Shown piece after piece: positions 47,943 to 60,078 of a DNA stretch of 64,000 bases. Positions within the stretch are counted from its first letter, which is position 1. Every line of letters begins with the position of its first letter. Both the position numbers and the translations under genes were made by a program. Source of the stretch: Populus alba (Eukaryota > Streptophyta > Magnoliopsida > Malpighiales > Salicaceae); contig NC_133294.1 of the NCBI RefSeq assembly GCF_005239225.2, positions 2,666,001-2,730,000 on the forward strand, written 5' to 3'. The notes below the pieces were generated by a model. That model saw only the letters and a list, made by a program, of their open reading frames with translations, searched no databases and had not been told where the DNA came from.

Positions 47943-50900
47943 CATAACCTAAATTTTAATTTATTTTCTTTTAATTTAATTTTTAGAGAGGTTAAAAATT
48001 AATTATTAAAAGATTTGAGATTGATTTCCAGATTTGTCAACTATTGTGCTCTTTTCGCCTTTCTCCCTAATCTTTAGTTGGGAAGAGATCGTAAGAATAT
48101 TTTCAGTTCCTTTAATTTTAAAATTTTAAACAAATTTTTTTTTTAAAAGAAGAAAACAAAAGGTCGGGGGTCTAGGGGGCAGTCGGGGAAGCAAATCAAA
48201 GATTTATAGGGGGCAGATAAAAAAAATTCAGCGCAGGAAGCAGATAAGAAAATAAAACAAAACAAAACACAGAAAATTTCTCCTCTTCTAAAAGAGAAAA
48301 CTATATTTTCATTTCCCCAACAATATTGTGCATAGCCTTTCACCAGTGTTAACCCTACTATAATTCAGCCTCCACCATTTCCCTTCTCAGCCTCAACCAT
48401 CTCCACCATAACCAAACCAGTGATATCAAAACCATCCATCACAGCTTGTTTTTCATCTTTCTTTGAAAACCCAAAAACAACACCACAACACAGTACCCCT
48501 CATCATATTCAGAAAGCCAAACTAGAACCCCCCTTTTAGTTTCTCCCATCATAGCCTCCCGACACCACTCACAAGAACTAGAAAATTGTGAGAAATAGAA
48601 AATTGATGATTCGTACATAGTTATTAAATTTAGTTCGGGAGTGATCCGATCAAAAGGTCGAGTTACACGGGTTGATTTATATAAACTCAAGAAAATTACA
48701 AAAAAATATTTGAGGTTTTAATATTTTACATGAAAAAATTAAGAATTAAACAATTCATATATATATATATATATAAATATATATATATAATAAAATTTAA
48801 AAGATTATTTGATGCATTACATAACGCACATCATCTTGAGTATAAAAAAGGTGCTCGTGGTTTATAAAGCCTGCCGTGGTAGCCAAGACTAATACAGAGA
48901 TCCTAACGGAAACATTTCGGTAAGATAATATTTTATCTGCTTGGTATTTATTTATTAAATTAATAATTCATGTGTGTGTTTTAATATATTTTTATGTACT
49001 TCGTATTTAGTGAAATCAATTCATGTATGATTCTTGATTTATTCAACCAGTGGTTTAATTGTTTCGCACTCTGCATCCCTAATTCCACCCCGGCTTCCCC
49101 CTTTCTTTTCCCGAGGATAACATCTCCGAAAAAAGGCATAGATGTCAGGTGTCCGATGATTACAAGATGAATATCACATGTTAGCATACTCTCAAATACA
49201 CTCATACGGTCTCATGTAATAACTAGATCTAGTTGTGGCATAGAATTAAAGTGATCTGTTAAAATAGTTGTCCTTTTTTATATTCAATTTATTGTTTGTC
49301 CTCCTCCACCAGCAACTTCCTGCACAACAAATTCAAAGCTCCAGCAATAACAGCCACCACACTCGACGGCAGCAGAGCCAGTCGCAGCCTCCACCGTGAT
49401 CCTCCAGTTCCAGCATTTCGTCTTCTCCTGTTCCAGCTACTCAGCAACGTGAACGCCAGTGACAACGTCCAGCCTCTCCACGCTGGCAGCTCCTCCACAC
49501 CAGCAACAACATTGCACCAGCAGTGACCTCTTGACAGACCGTCCTCCTCCAGCAGCTGCAAAGGTGGTTCTTCCCAGTTACAGCAGCATTAGAGTTTCAT
49601 CATCCCAGGAGCAGCAACATCAGCTTGCTCCAGCAGTGGCGCAGTCGCCAGCACCGCAGCGTGCATCTTCTCTGAATAGCAGTGTCAGCCGCCAGCTCTT
49701 AATTCCTCCACCAGCAAGCTATCAACCCCAAGCATGGTAACTTCTTCACCCCCTTCCTCCCTCATAAAACTACAGGCATTAGGGTCCTGTGCATGAAAAT
49801 ACACGGAGAATTAATTAATTACTTGATGGCAATGATTCTTGCCAGAAATCTTCCACCACTAGGTCGTGCTAGGGGTAAAAAAAAAAAAAAAAGTTGGGTG
49901 TATTTTAGCCTAGCCCACACAATTGTTGTTAGATCCAACTCCACTAACAAAATACAAGCTGTTGGGCCGTTTGTAAATTCAACTAAACTGGGTTGAGTTT
50001 GAGCCTGGAACCAATAAATTTAGCCTTTAGACTGGGTGTTTTGCAAACACATTTCATCTTTTTAAAATCATGGATCCTTTTTAAAATTATTTATGGTTAC
50101 CTTATATTTTTTAAATATTATATTCAATATTTGGATTGTAAATTTATACTATAAAATTGACTCGATATTAAATATATATATTTTTTCTTCAAAATTTTCA
50201 GAAAATCATAAAAATAAAACTCTCTTATAAAAAGATACAAAAATATTTTTTTTATTTGTGTGCATACGGCCGAGTCTTATAAAAATACAAAGATCATGTT
50301 TTTGCTATAAAAATATATATATAAAAAAAATATGTTGTGTTTTAGAATTTTCTACAAAATACATATTTGCATGTATTTTGCATTTAATAATTAGTTTATT
50401 GAATTCATGAGAATTTAATTAATATTTCAATAACTCATAAAATGTTAATTTATTAGAATTAATTATCAATATTTTGGTATAGATATTGGACTTACAAGTA
50501 GATTGATATTTAAATATCAAAAAATTAACTAGAAAAATCTTAAAATTATTATGAATGAATATTCATCAATTTTAATTGAGAATGTTTTTCATAACAACAC
50601 ATAAGTTGTGAAAAACCCTTCAATCTTTTAGGATAGGTGAACCTTGCCAAGGCACTTACATGGATCCTTTAATTCTATAATAATTCATTGGGGGTACATA
50701 AGCCTATAATGAATTTTAAAAAAACTAGATTTATTTGCGTGATTAAATTCTCATTTTAAGATATAAACAGACCACTAGTTAGGATCTCATCAAAATCTTT
50801 AAACCATATTCAGACCATATAATACAGTTTACTTAAAGTAAGATACACTAGAGATATTAATACATTCTCTAATCACAAATAGTCTCTTACATTTAAAATC

Positions 50901-50980
50901 TCTGATAAAACTAGTACACTTAGGTTTTATTAGCGGTCTCTAAACTTGTATTGAATCTGGTAAATGATTTCTGAAGGCTT
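47943..50980 (+). repeat. 3' LTR of element C (decayed)
   Basis: Follows a degraded purine tract. 50260-50520 (GCATACGGCCGAGTCT onwards) matches LTR A at 2897-3110. 50830-50970 is a decayed form of the family's terminal block (AGTAAGATACACTAGAGATA through CTCTGATAAAACTAGTACAC). A low-complexity stretch at 49300-49740 rich in CAGCA/CCTCCA is probably leader, which explains the Ser/Gln/Pro frames there. The exact end could not be fixed. Confidence 0.6.
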
Positions 50981-51171
50981 TTATACGATAGAGGCTGATA
51001 ATGTGATAACATTGGGAGTTTTAGTTGCTCAGCGTGATGATGTTCTGGCCTCTGTCAACTTGTATTATCAAGTGAGGCTAGTTAGATTTTCTGATTTTCC
51101 AACTGGCGATGTCCTTTAAGCAATGGTTCTAATGGAAATGAAGGTTGAAACTTTGTAATTGAAATTTCTTC

Positions 51172-51596
51172 CTTTTCATGGATTTGTAGAGGAAAGAGCC
51201 ATGCAAGATGTGTCAGGCTCTGCTCCTCCTATTTGGATGTTTTTCTGGTGAGGAGAATGACTTTTTGTACAGAGATTTTTGGTTGTCTCATGCACAGAAC
51301 GGTGGACCACTTTGCATAGCAAGGGGTGGAGGGTTTTATGTAGCCTTCTCAAGACATCAACTACAAAACGTTTATGTGCAGCATCAGATGAGGAAACAGA
51401 GCCAGACGGTTTGGGATTTGTTATTGAAAGGAGCTTGCATATCTATTGCAAGTTCGTCAACCAAAATGCCCTAGATGTAATGTCAGCCTTGTGGAAATTA
51501 TATCCGAAGAGGCTGGAGTTTCAAGGGAAACAGCTGTTTTGCAGCTTAGGAGATTGGAAAAAGGATGGCAGATATCATGTTGAAGCATGGTCCTGA
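51172..51596 (+). pseudogene. NADPH-dependent diflavin oxidoreductase (ATR3/Tah18-like) C-terminal pseudogene
   Basis: The plus strand reads, over several frames, as the NADPH-binding C-terminal part of the diflavin reductase family: P-F-H-G-F-V-E-E-R-A-M-Q, then (shifted) E-E-N-D-F-L-Y-R-D-F-W-L-S-H-A-Q-N-G-G, G-G-G-F-Y-V-A-F-S-R, V-Y-V-Q-H-Q-M-R, S-S-T-K-M-P, E-I-I-S-E-E-A-like, and finally Y-H-V-E-A-W-S with a stop at 51596. Frameshifts occur near 51235, near 51475 and near 51555, and the loss of two bases near 51492 breaks the frame again, so it cannot work. The N-terminal FMN and FAD domains are absent. The functional family member passes electrons from NADPH to Dre2 in cytosolic iron-sulfur cluster assembly. 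It lies just beyond the end of LTR C. Confidence 0.8.
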
Positions 51597-51599
51597 TCT

Positions 51600-54135
51600 C
51601 TGCTGGGTTCTCTGCGAGCCAACATCTATTCTTACAACATGTAATATGTTCGTTCATTGCAGAAAAAAAAAATATTTTTTCAAAAATTAATCTTTATAAA
51701 CAAGTCATTTTATTAAATTTTGACTTTAAAAGCCCCATCTCTGACATAGAAGCCTCCATATTGGCGTGTAGCATCATTTCTTTCTTCCAACCTCTTATTT
51801 CCATTCAAAATAACTTTTCTTCGAAGGAAAAATTATCTTCTTGCACGTCAATTTGGGGCATACTTTTATTTTACTTTTAAGAAATTCAGCAATTTATAAA
51901 AACATATCACATAAGGACATTTTGCTTAGAAAAACATTCCAACCTAATATGTTCTTAAAGTATAACACGTGTGTTGGAAATTAATATCAATTTGTCACCT
52001 TCGATAACGTCTTGTGTCCTATTTTTATTTATTTATTTATTTGTTTTTGTCTCAAGCTCATGCTCATTCAATTGAGATTCGATATTTAGCTACCCAGTTG
52101 GCCTCATTTCTAATTCGAAATCTGGATGGATGAGTTACGGTTGGTTCAGATTCCATGTCTATCTACATGGAGAAGAAGATTTTCTTTCTTTCTGTCACAT
52201 AACAATTAATCCTCAGCTCTTTGTGAGCATTTTGGCCTTTCTTAGGATAAAAAAGCATTTGACTTCATCTTCATAAATTTGTGTTCCTTTATTGCCATGG
52301 CGAAGGGTTAGGTACAGAGGCTGCCATACCCCAGCTAGCACGCTTGCACAAGTCTAGCTCTTATTGGTTTCTCCTCCCAGGCAAAAGTCATATTGAAAAA
52401 TGCATGCACATCTTTCCCTTTCACTGTTTTTGGTGAATTTCGCTTTAAGCTTACCACTTTACAGAATTCTTTTACGAAAAATTGAAGGGGGGGAAAAAAA
52501 AACAATAATGAAATCCCTAATTTGACTTTTTGACTGAGAATTCACGTTTAGTTTTACCTTTCATTTTATTTCACAAAAGTTATACCAAAGACGGGTATGA
52601 TATTTGAATATTATTTATATTAATGAGTTATAATTGGTTATGAAAAACATGTAAATCAAAAAATGTCTTGGATTGGGTTTAATTTAATTACAAGAATAAA
52701 TATTAATTACCTACTTCAGATTATAATTTTTTTTTTATATCTATTGTTGTTAATATAAATGTGTTAATAAAAGAATAAAAATCGAAGAAAATAAAAAGAA
52801 TTAATTCAAATTAACCTCATATTTTATTAAAATTCTTTTTAAAAAAATCATAATATATAATCCTGTATCATGGACCGAATAAAAAATCTAAAAATGTGTT
52901 ACTAAATGTAGATTTTGATCTTATAAAATAATAACCCAATGATGGCTTTACATTGAGAGTTTTTAAAAAAAATGGTTGAAGCAGACAAAAATAACGAGTA
53001 GCTGCACTTACAAAATAAATCGGTTTGGTAAACTGATTATGGAAGTACAAATTTAAAAGTTGTTGATTATAGTTATTTCACCATGCTTTCTTGCAGGCGG
53101 GATAATTTATTTATTTATTTATTTAAAAAAAAAAACATTATGCAAGTTTTTCAAATGTATTTTTACAACAAAAATTATAATTAAAAAGTTTTATAAATAT
53201 ATTTTATTAAATAAATTAAAAATTATTTATGTCAATAAATACAATAAACAATGTTAACACGTCTATTTGACTCGCCTAATTATAGGTCAATAATTTATTT
53301 AACGCAAATGAATTAATGAAGAGGTGTTATTAACATGTTTTTTTTTTTTAGTGAGTAAAAAATATAATTATAAATCAAGAAGTTGATACTTATACATAAT
53401 AAAATATAATAAATATCATATCTATTAATAAAGACATATAAAATCTCAAGTTTATTTTTACTTAGTATAAAAAATAGAATAATGTTGCAATTGTTACATA
53501 AGAACACCATTTCTTTGATCTTCGTATAATAATTTTTCAAAAAAATATGAAGAAAAAAAAAATTACAAAATAATAACGATAAAAATAAAAATAATGATAT
53601 AAATAGACCAAGTATAGCATAAATATTCCAAGTGTAAAGAATAAAAAATAATATTATTTTAAAATATATATATATATATAAGCTAAAAGAGTATTAAAAA
53701 AACAAAGATAAGAACAAAAAAAAGGTGATAAATATGTATAATGTAAAATGATAAAAATACCATGTATAAAGAGAAAAAAAAAACAAAATAAATTTAATTT
53801 GATAATAAAAAAACACAAAAATTATATATCTGTCACTGCTATTTATCCATTACAATAAAAAATTTGAAGAAAATTATAATTGTCAATTTTACATTAAAAA
53901 ATCATTTCTTTTTATAATAATAATAACACTAATAATAATAATCCACGCACGCTATAATTACTTGATGGAAATGGCTACCCAATGTCCAACCAACAACAAC
54001 ATTTGGATACAACAAATATGATATGAAACTACCAGATCATGTTTATGCTTGTTGTTGTCTGTTTTACTTTTGAGTGGAGGCTATAATGATACCTGCCAGA
54101 TCATGCATCCCTCTCCAGACTTTCTGTGCCTTGTG
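51600..54135. other. AT-rich intergenic DNA, no gene seen
   Basis: Very AT-rich, especially 52700-53930, with many short low-complexity runs. Open frames here are short and AT-driven. Confidence 0.5.
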
Positions 54136-54138
54136 TTA

Positions 54139-54345
54139 GGGTGTTTGGCATGGCGGTTGAAACTGCTTTTTGAAAAAATTTTAATTTTTTTTTTGTTAAA
54201 ATTGAGTGCGGTTTGTACTTTTTGGATTGTTTTAATGTGCTGATATCAAAAATGATTTTTTAAAAAATAAAAAAAACATTATTTTCATATTTTTCAGCAC
54301 AAAAAACTATTTGAAAAACAACCACTACCACACTCCCAAACACCC
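54139..54345. mobile_element. Tourist/PIF-Harbinger-like MITE
   Basis: 207 bp with terminal inverted repeats GGGTGTTTGG / CCAAACACCC, flanked by the 3-bp duplication TTA (54136-54138 and 54346-54348). The AT-rich interior has GATATCAAAAATGATTTTTT and CAACCACTACCA words. A TTA duplication with GG-starting ends is typical of PIF/Harbinger MITEs. Several less complete relatives occur in the window. Confidence 0.8.
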
Positions 54346-54599
54346 TTAATTTATAACATGGAAAAAAAATACAAAGGAAGGCTGGTCTAACAGTAACTCT
54401 AAGAGAATGTGAAGAGCTTGTGTCTATCGGTAATGATGACAACATCATTGGTAAGACATGATGGGATTTCCAACCACCAAAATGTGGGCACCACATAGGA
54501 TCACTACATGTGTCGGCATTATTATACTCTAATTAAACATTATTAACTCTTCAAACTGAATTTGGAAGTGAAATAGCCCAAAAATCGGATTGCGTATAA

Positions 54600-54745
54600 A
54601 GCTTTTTTTTTTTTAAATGTTTTTAAAAAAATAACTTTTTTTTACTTTAAATTAATTTTTTTTATGTTTTTAAATCATTTTAATACACTAATTTAAAAAA
54701 TAAAATTATTTCAAGCTTTTTTAATAAAAAAAAATAAAGCTATAA
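54600..54745. repeat. AT-rich dispersed repeat
   Basis: TTTAAATCATTTTAATACACTA and an AAAATAAA-rich interior, of the same general family as the MITE at 54139 but without clear ends. Confidence 0.4.
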
Positions 54746-55114
54746 AACAAAGTTATTTCTGTACTCTTTAATGAGCTCCGTCTGGGCTATGTTTTATATT
54801 GATGAATTACTAAATTAATCAGTCCATTAACCGCGTCTTATAATACAAGCTAAACAACACAAGTATATAATTTGAAAAAATATTGGTATATGTATTTAGA
54901 TTTTGTTTATAGTAAGTAGTATTTTTTTTAATTAATTTATGTTAATTGATATTAACTATTTTTTTTCTTGAATATTCCCAAGAACAGATCCTTTATATTA
55001 GTTTGGTATGGTACGAGAAGTTTAATATATTTTTTAATACCGAGTCCAAAATTTAAAACAAGAAAAGTCGATGAATAGATATTTAAAATCTTTCTACTTT
55101 ATTTTAAAAAATCG

Positions 55115-55309
55115 CAATTTGAAAGGAGGCCACATATAATAATAATTGCACCGGCGAAGAATGAATATGGTTGGCTTGAAGTGAACTTAACGCCTGCTGC
55201 TTCCATCGAAAGTAAGCCACCCAAAAGTTCAAAAGTAATCATGCTACAATACGGAAACCAACATGGACCAGGAAATGGGGAGATGTACATATGCTATGAG
55301 CCTTCATAA
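55115..55309 (+). pseudogene. coding-like fragment, unidentified
   Basis: One plus-strand frame without an ATG runs to a stop at 55307-55309. Its product has the composition of real protein, unlike the surrounding AT-driven frames: P-A-K-N-E-Y-G-W-L-E-V-N-L-T-P-A-A, then S-K-P-P-K-S-S-K-V, then Q-Y-G-N-Q-H-G-P-G-N-G-E-M-Y-I-C-Y-E-P-S at the end. I do not recognise the family. It could be the last exon of a gene, a gene relic, or chance. The antisense frame 55099-55290 is taken as its shadow. Confidence 0.3.
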
Positions 55310-55384
55310 TTAACTACTTTCTTTGACTTTTTCCATGGCTAATTAACCATAACTCCTCCGGTTAATAATGGATACTCGTGGATT

Positions 55385-55570
55385 GTTTTTATATTTTAAA
55401 AATAATTTTTTAAAATTTTAAATTTTTTATTTTTAAATTAATATGTTTTTATATTTTCAGATCATTTTAATGTTCTAGAATTAAAAAAAATAAAAAAAAA
55501 TTATTTCAATAAATTTCAAAGCAAAAAATATTTTAAAAAATAATCATTATTATATTTTCAAACACTCTTG
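55385..55570. repeat. AT-rich dispersed repeat
   Basis: AGATCATTTTAATGTTCTAG, AAATAATCATTATTATATTT and TTCAAACACTCT mark a member of the AT-rich MITE-like family. Confidence 0.45.
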
Positions 55571-58355
55571 TCATATCAACCCTACTTGAAATCTTGTAAC
55601 TTATTTATATTTTGATAAAATTAAAGTACCAAAGAAAAGGAATTAATTGGGTTTTTAAACTAATTTTTTTCTTTAATGCATCCAAGAGTATCAAATATTT
55701 TTTAAACTACTCAAGTTAATAATGAATATTTTTTTTCTAATTTTATGCAATAAATTAACTTGTTTTTAAGAGAATTTGGCTTGCTAAGACAAGGTTGTGA
55801 TATGATTTTAAGTGAAAGAACTAAATTGAGAAATGTTTGATGAATAGTGATGAAAATGATAAAGTAAATTGTTTTGAGATTAAATTGATCAACAATGAAA
55901 ATATATAATATTTTCTTAGTATACACCAAGATTATGGTAAGGTTGCTGGTCTCACACTCACATTGAACAATATTTGTATTATTAATATAAATATTTATAT
56001 CAATTTATATATATCTCAACTAATTTTAAAAATTTTAAAATTAATAATTATATAATTATCTGTCATTTAACAATTCTTCAACTGGCATTGTGTGTGCATA
56101 TATATTGTTTATTTTAGAGAGGTCTCAAGGTAATAATTGATTTTATAGTAGATTTGTACATATCAATATTGGATTTTTCCCCTTGCTAGCTAGATAATCT
56201 CAAGATGGGAAACGAGAGATGGGCGGGCATTGATTTGATTGACAGTATGTCTGTATTACTTAAGCTGTGATGTAGGTTTTTCGTTTCTTTCTAGAACCAA
56301 CCTGTTGTACTTTTGCGATTTGGCCTCAAGTCCCTGCATATCATCCCTCCTTCCATTTTGATTTAGCGTAGCACTGTTTTGTTCAGTTTCATTTAATGCA
56401 TATTCCCTTTGAATGATGATAATTTCCAGAAACAGGGGACCGAAAATTGAAAGAAGGAACAGTTACAAAGGGGTAATTGACCTTCAGCTATGTGGTCACC
56501 TCCGTTGTTGGTGGCCATGTTTATAGATGCTACTTCTTCAAAGTAGATTTATTATTATTATTATTATTATTCATGCGGGGTTCAGGCAGCTTATATGCAT
56601 CTTAATTAATCCCTATAAGTTCTAAAATTAATAATTATTAGCAATAACAAAGTTCGAATTTAAGACCACAGGAAAAATAAACCCTTTAATCTCAAACTTT
56701 TATCATTGGGTCATCTACTAGATGATTTTCAAAGTAAATTATTGGATTGGAAAGAAAAAATAATAATAAAAAAAAACCCATGGTGCTCGTTAATTAGTGG
56801 CCGTAGCTACAGGCTTGAGATTGGAGTTTCACATCTCTGAAAAGTACTGCTTGTTAATAAGATCCAGCCCAGACCAGTTTGGTCCATGACCCAACCTAAA
56901 ATCTACGTGGCAAGTTGGTAGGTCAATTTCATGAATTTATCATAAAATAACATTGTTTAAGATTTTTTTTTTTAAAAAATGAAATCCTTTAGACAGAAAT
57001 AAAACTTTTATCTAAAACAGTGTCATTTTATAAAAAAAAAAAACTTGAAATCACATTAATTTTAGATAAAATTTTAAAAACAAATTTTGAAGTTGACTTC
57101 AATAAGTTTCACTTGAATTTTGGTTGGGTAACATTTTAACTCTTTGTGTCACCCAAATTTTATAGTAACAACTGAACACCATATTTTTATAAAAAACCAA
57201 AAACAAAAACAAAAACTAATCTAGCCCTGTAAAATAGTGCGGGTCCGTATCTTGTAAATGGAAGAATTTGGTTAAAAAAACAAATATTGCTAGGATGCTT
57301 CCTTACAAGCGCCGCAGCTGCTTTGTCCAGTGTTAACAAGCCATTAGTTCAAAAAATGTTGTTTTCTTCACAGTTATCCCGCCGTCCCAACAGTATTAAA
57401 AAGGCACTTGCCTTGTACTGTATTTTAATTTTTTTTTTAATTTTGAATTTTAAATTAATATTATTTGACTTTTTTTTTATTGTTTTGATATATTTATTTT
57501 AAAAATAAAAAATATTATTTTTAATATATTTTTAAATAAAAATTATTTTAAAAAACATCTTATTCAACTATAAGAAACACAATATCTAATTTAGATTTGA
57601 TGTAAAAAGAGTTAACTTATTAGGTTAAAGGGATTTAGTACTTTTAAAAAGAGTTTGTTTTTTTTTTTTAAAAAAAAAAAACAATGTAATGTTAACTAAA
57701 AAAAAACTCAAAATTATTTTATTAATTAGATAAACTTGAATTAATATAATCCGAATATTGATTCGGGTCATGGGCATACAAGGTTTAATTACTTATTTTG
57801 TTGTCTTTCATTTAAATATATTAATTGCCGTCCATATAAACAAATAGCATTGCAGCTGCTAATTAATGCTAGCTAGTGGAGTCTGCAATTCCAAAAGCAA
57901 GAACTTTCCTATATGTTTTTTGTTTTTTTTTTTTTTAATTCTTTCTATCTTCAAATAAGTTTTTTTAATGCAATTGAATACAATATTGGTGTCAAAATTG
58001 GAGGTGGAGGTGTAACCTTATTATAAAATGTTCTGACTACCCTAAATAAAATAATGGATTGGCGATCAGGACATGTGCTGCCCATGTAAATACTTCCTAC
58101 TTACAGATAAAATGTAAATGCTCATACTTACATGTAATAAATTTATTTTGACCTTTATCTATTTTTTAAAGAGAAAATAGAATTAATTCTAAAGTGTGTA
58201 GTTTAACTGATCAGGTCCTCATTTGTTTTTTAGAGGTCACCGGTTTGAGTTTCACAAACTACAACTACAAAGCTACTAGAAGTTTATACAGTCGTTAACT
58301 TCAAGGCCTGTAGAATTAGTTGAGGTATACGCAAATTAGTCCGAGTATCCACTTT

Positions 58356-58360
<5 letters not shown>
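55571..58360. other. AT-rich intergenic DNA, no gene seen
   Basis: Includes a (TTA)n run at 56549-56570 and another AT-rich dispersed repeat at 57430-57560. The open frame 57287-57502 runs into that repeat and is not taken as a gene. Confidence 0.5.

Positions 58361-58398
<38 letters not shown>
58361..58398. repeat. (TA)n microsatellite
   Basis: About 38 bases of alternating TA. Confidence 0.9.
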
Positions 58399-58403
<5 letters not shown>

Positions 58404-59078
58404 TTATTTTTATATCGATGGGATGGTGGGTCCATATATCCATGTTTTGACCCGACTGGTGCATAACTATCAGGGATGAATTTACTTAGGCGTGGTTCTA
58501 GCTATCCTTTGAAAAATTTATAAAATCCCTCGTAAATTTATAATTAAAAAACAATTATGGCATTTTTATGATATCCCCCTAAAAAGAGAGAAAAAAAAAA
58601 GAAAAAGCTTTGATTCTTATTTTAGGATTTATCTGTGACCATCGCCATTCATAACCTCCTAAGGATGGATTCAACATGAGTGGAATAGCCCCACGCCCAA
58701 GAGTTAATGCTTAATGGAGTTCTGCTTTGAAAGCTTATGAACCTGAAATTGTCGATAATGCGATGGTCATTTTCGCCGCCAGGATTGCTGTTTGGTCACG
58801 CTTGCCTGATGTACTATCCTGGCATTTAGGTTTAGCACGCAAGCGTTGATGCATGTTGCAGCAATGAATTTTTAATTATTTGCATCATATAGTATGAAAT
58901 TATAGGACCACCACTGGCGCTTATAGCACATCAAACATCAAATATCTGTTTTTTTATGAATGATATACATGGTTGTTCAAAATAATAATAATATAATACA
59001 TGAATTTTAAGATATTTTAGATGTAACATGATTGATTTGAGAAAATATTTGACTTCTTTAAACAAAAAATAATAATAA

Positions 59079-59240
59079 TGAATAAAAAGTTTGGTTTTCT
59101 TGTGGATGGGATATTATTAAAAAAATAAAAGTAATGAATAAAAAGTTAATTTTTCTTGTGGATGGGATATTATTAAAAAAATAAAAGTAATGAATAAAAA
59201 GTTAATTTTTCTTGTGGATGAGATATTATTACAAAAAAAA
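59079..59240. repeat. 56-bp tandem repeat, three copies
   Basis: CTTGTGGATGGGATATTATT recurs at 59099, 59155 and 59211 (offset 56), with AATAAAAGTAATGAATAAAA between copies. The copies are nearly identical. Confidence 0.9.
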
Positions 59241-60078
59241 AAAAAAAAAACTAAGAGTTGTAAGTAATATGCTATGGACAAATATTCGGATGGCTACAGT
59301 GTAACAACGTTTTTATTTTACGTTCTAAATAAAAAGGAGTATGGAATTCAATTGGCATTATCATATATTAAATAAGGTAAATTGATCTTTTTATATTTTT
59401 TTTACATAATAAAATTACTAATATTGCCTTTAAATGAATAAAAAATTTAGTTGGGAACGTTGTATGACCACAATGAAAATAATAATTGTATAGTGAACCT
59501 ATAATAAAATATGTCCTGATCCATAGTGTAAAAATCTACAGTTTTTATACCATGTCTTTTTTGTATTTTCTATAATATGAATTATTAGAAAACTTAAGTT
59601 TAATATGGGTAACCAAATCTTAACTTATTTTATCATGCCTTTAAAAAAATATAATTATGATTAGTAAAAAATCACGATCAATCACATAAAAACTCATAGT
59701 TTCTAGAAGAAAAAAAAAATGCTTACAAGGAAATAATAATCTAAAAGCTCTATATGTCATATTCTTAAACTTCCACCTAAGTTCATAGCATGGCATGGTA
59801 CTCGTCGGATTAAAGAGTTTAGTGATTGATGAAGAAAAGGGGGTTTAATAATAATAATAATAATAATAATAAATGAATTTCAATCCTTTGAATAAAAAAG
59901 AAAGTAATGTGAAACCATGTATCAAGAAACATACAATATTAAAACAATATAATTAATAAAGAGTAAATAAAATATATAAGAACAATAGAGATTGGGGGAT
60001 GAAGAAAGAACACTTTTATTTCATATGGATTTGTAGTTATATGTGTGTATCTAACATTCTCTCAACAATGCTCCTATA

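Larger units (their letters stand above)
33004..50980 (+). mobile_element. Older Tat/Ogre-like element C, split by element B
   Basis: Outer, decayed element. About 200 bp at 33030-33235 (AGAGAGGTTAAAAATTAGAT onwards) match 47983-48145, the start of the right LTR, so the left LTR is present but apparently shortened. 33960-34110 matches 3'UTR sequence of element B (GTCTATATTTCAAATTAGAT; compare 40972). A 59-bp tandem array follows, is cut by B at CTTTG, and resumes at 47762. After it come a degraded polypurine tract (47921-47942) and a 3' LTR (about 47943-50980). No coding region was found. Confidence 0.6.

Noticed and set aside
49289..49740. Ser/Gln/Pro-rich frames on both strands
   Set aside because: CAGCA/CCTCCA low-complexity leader inside LTR C; no domain and no homologous frame kept in LTR A.
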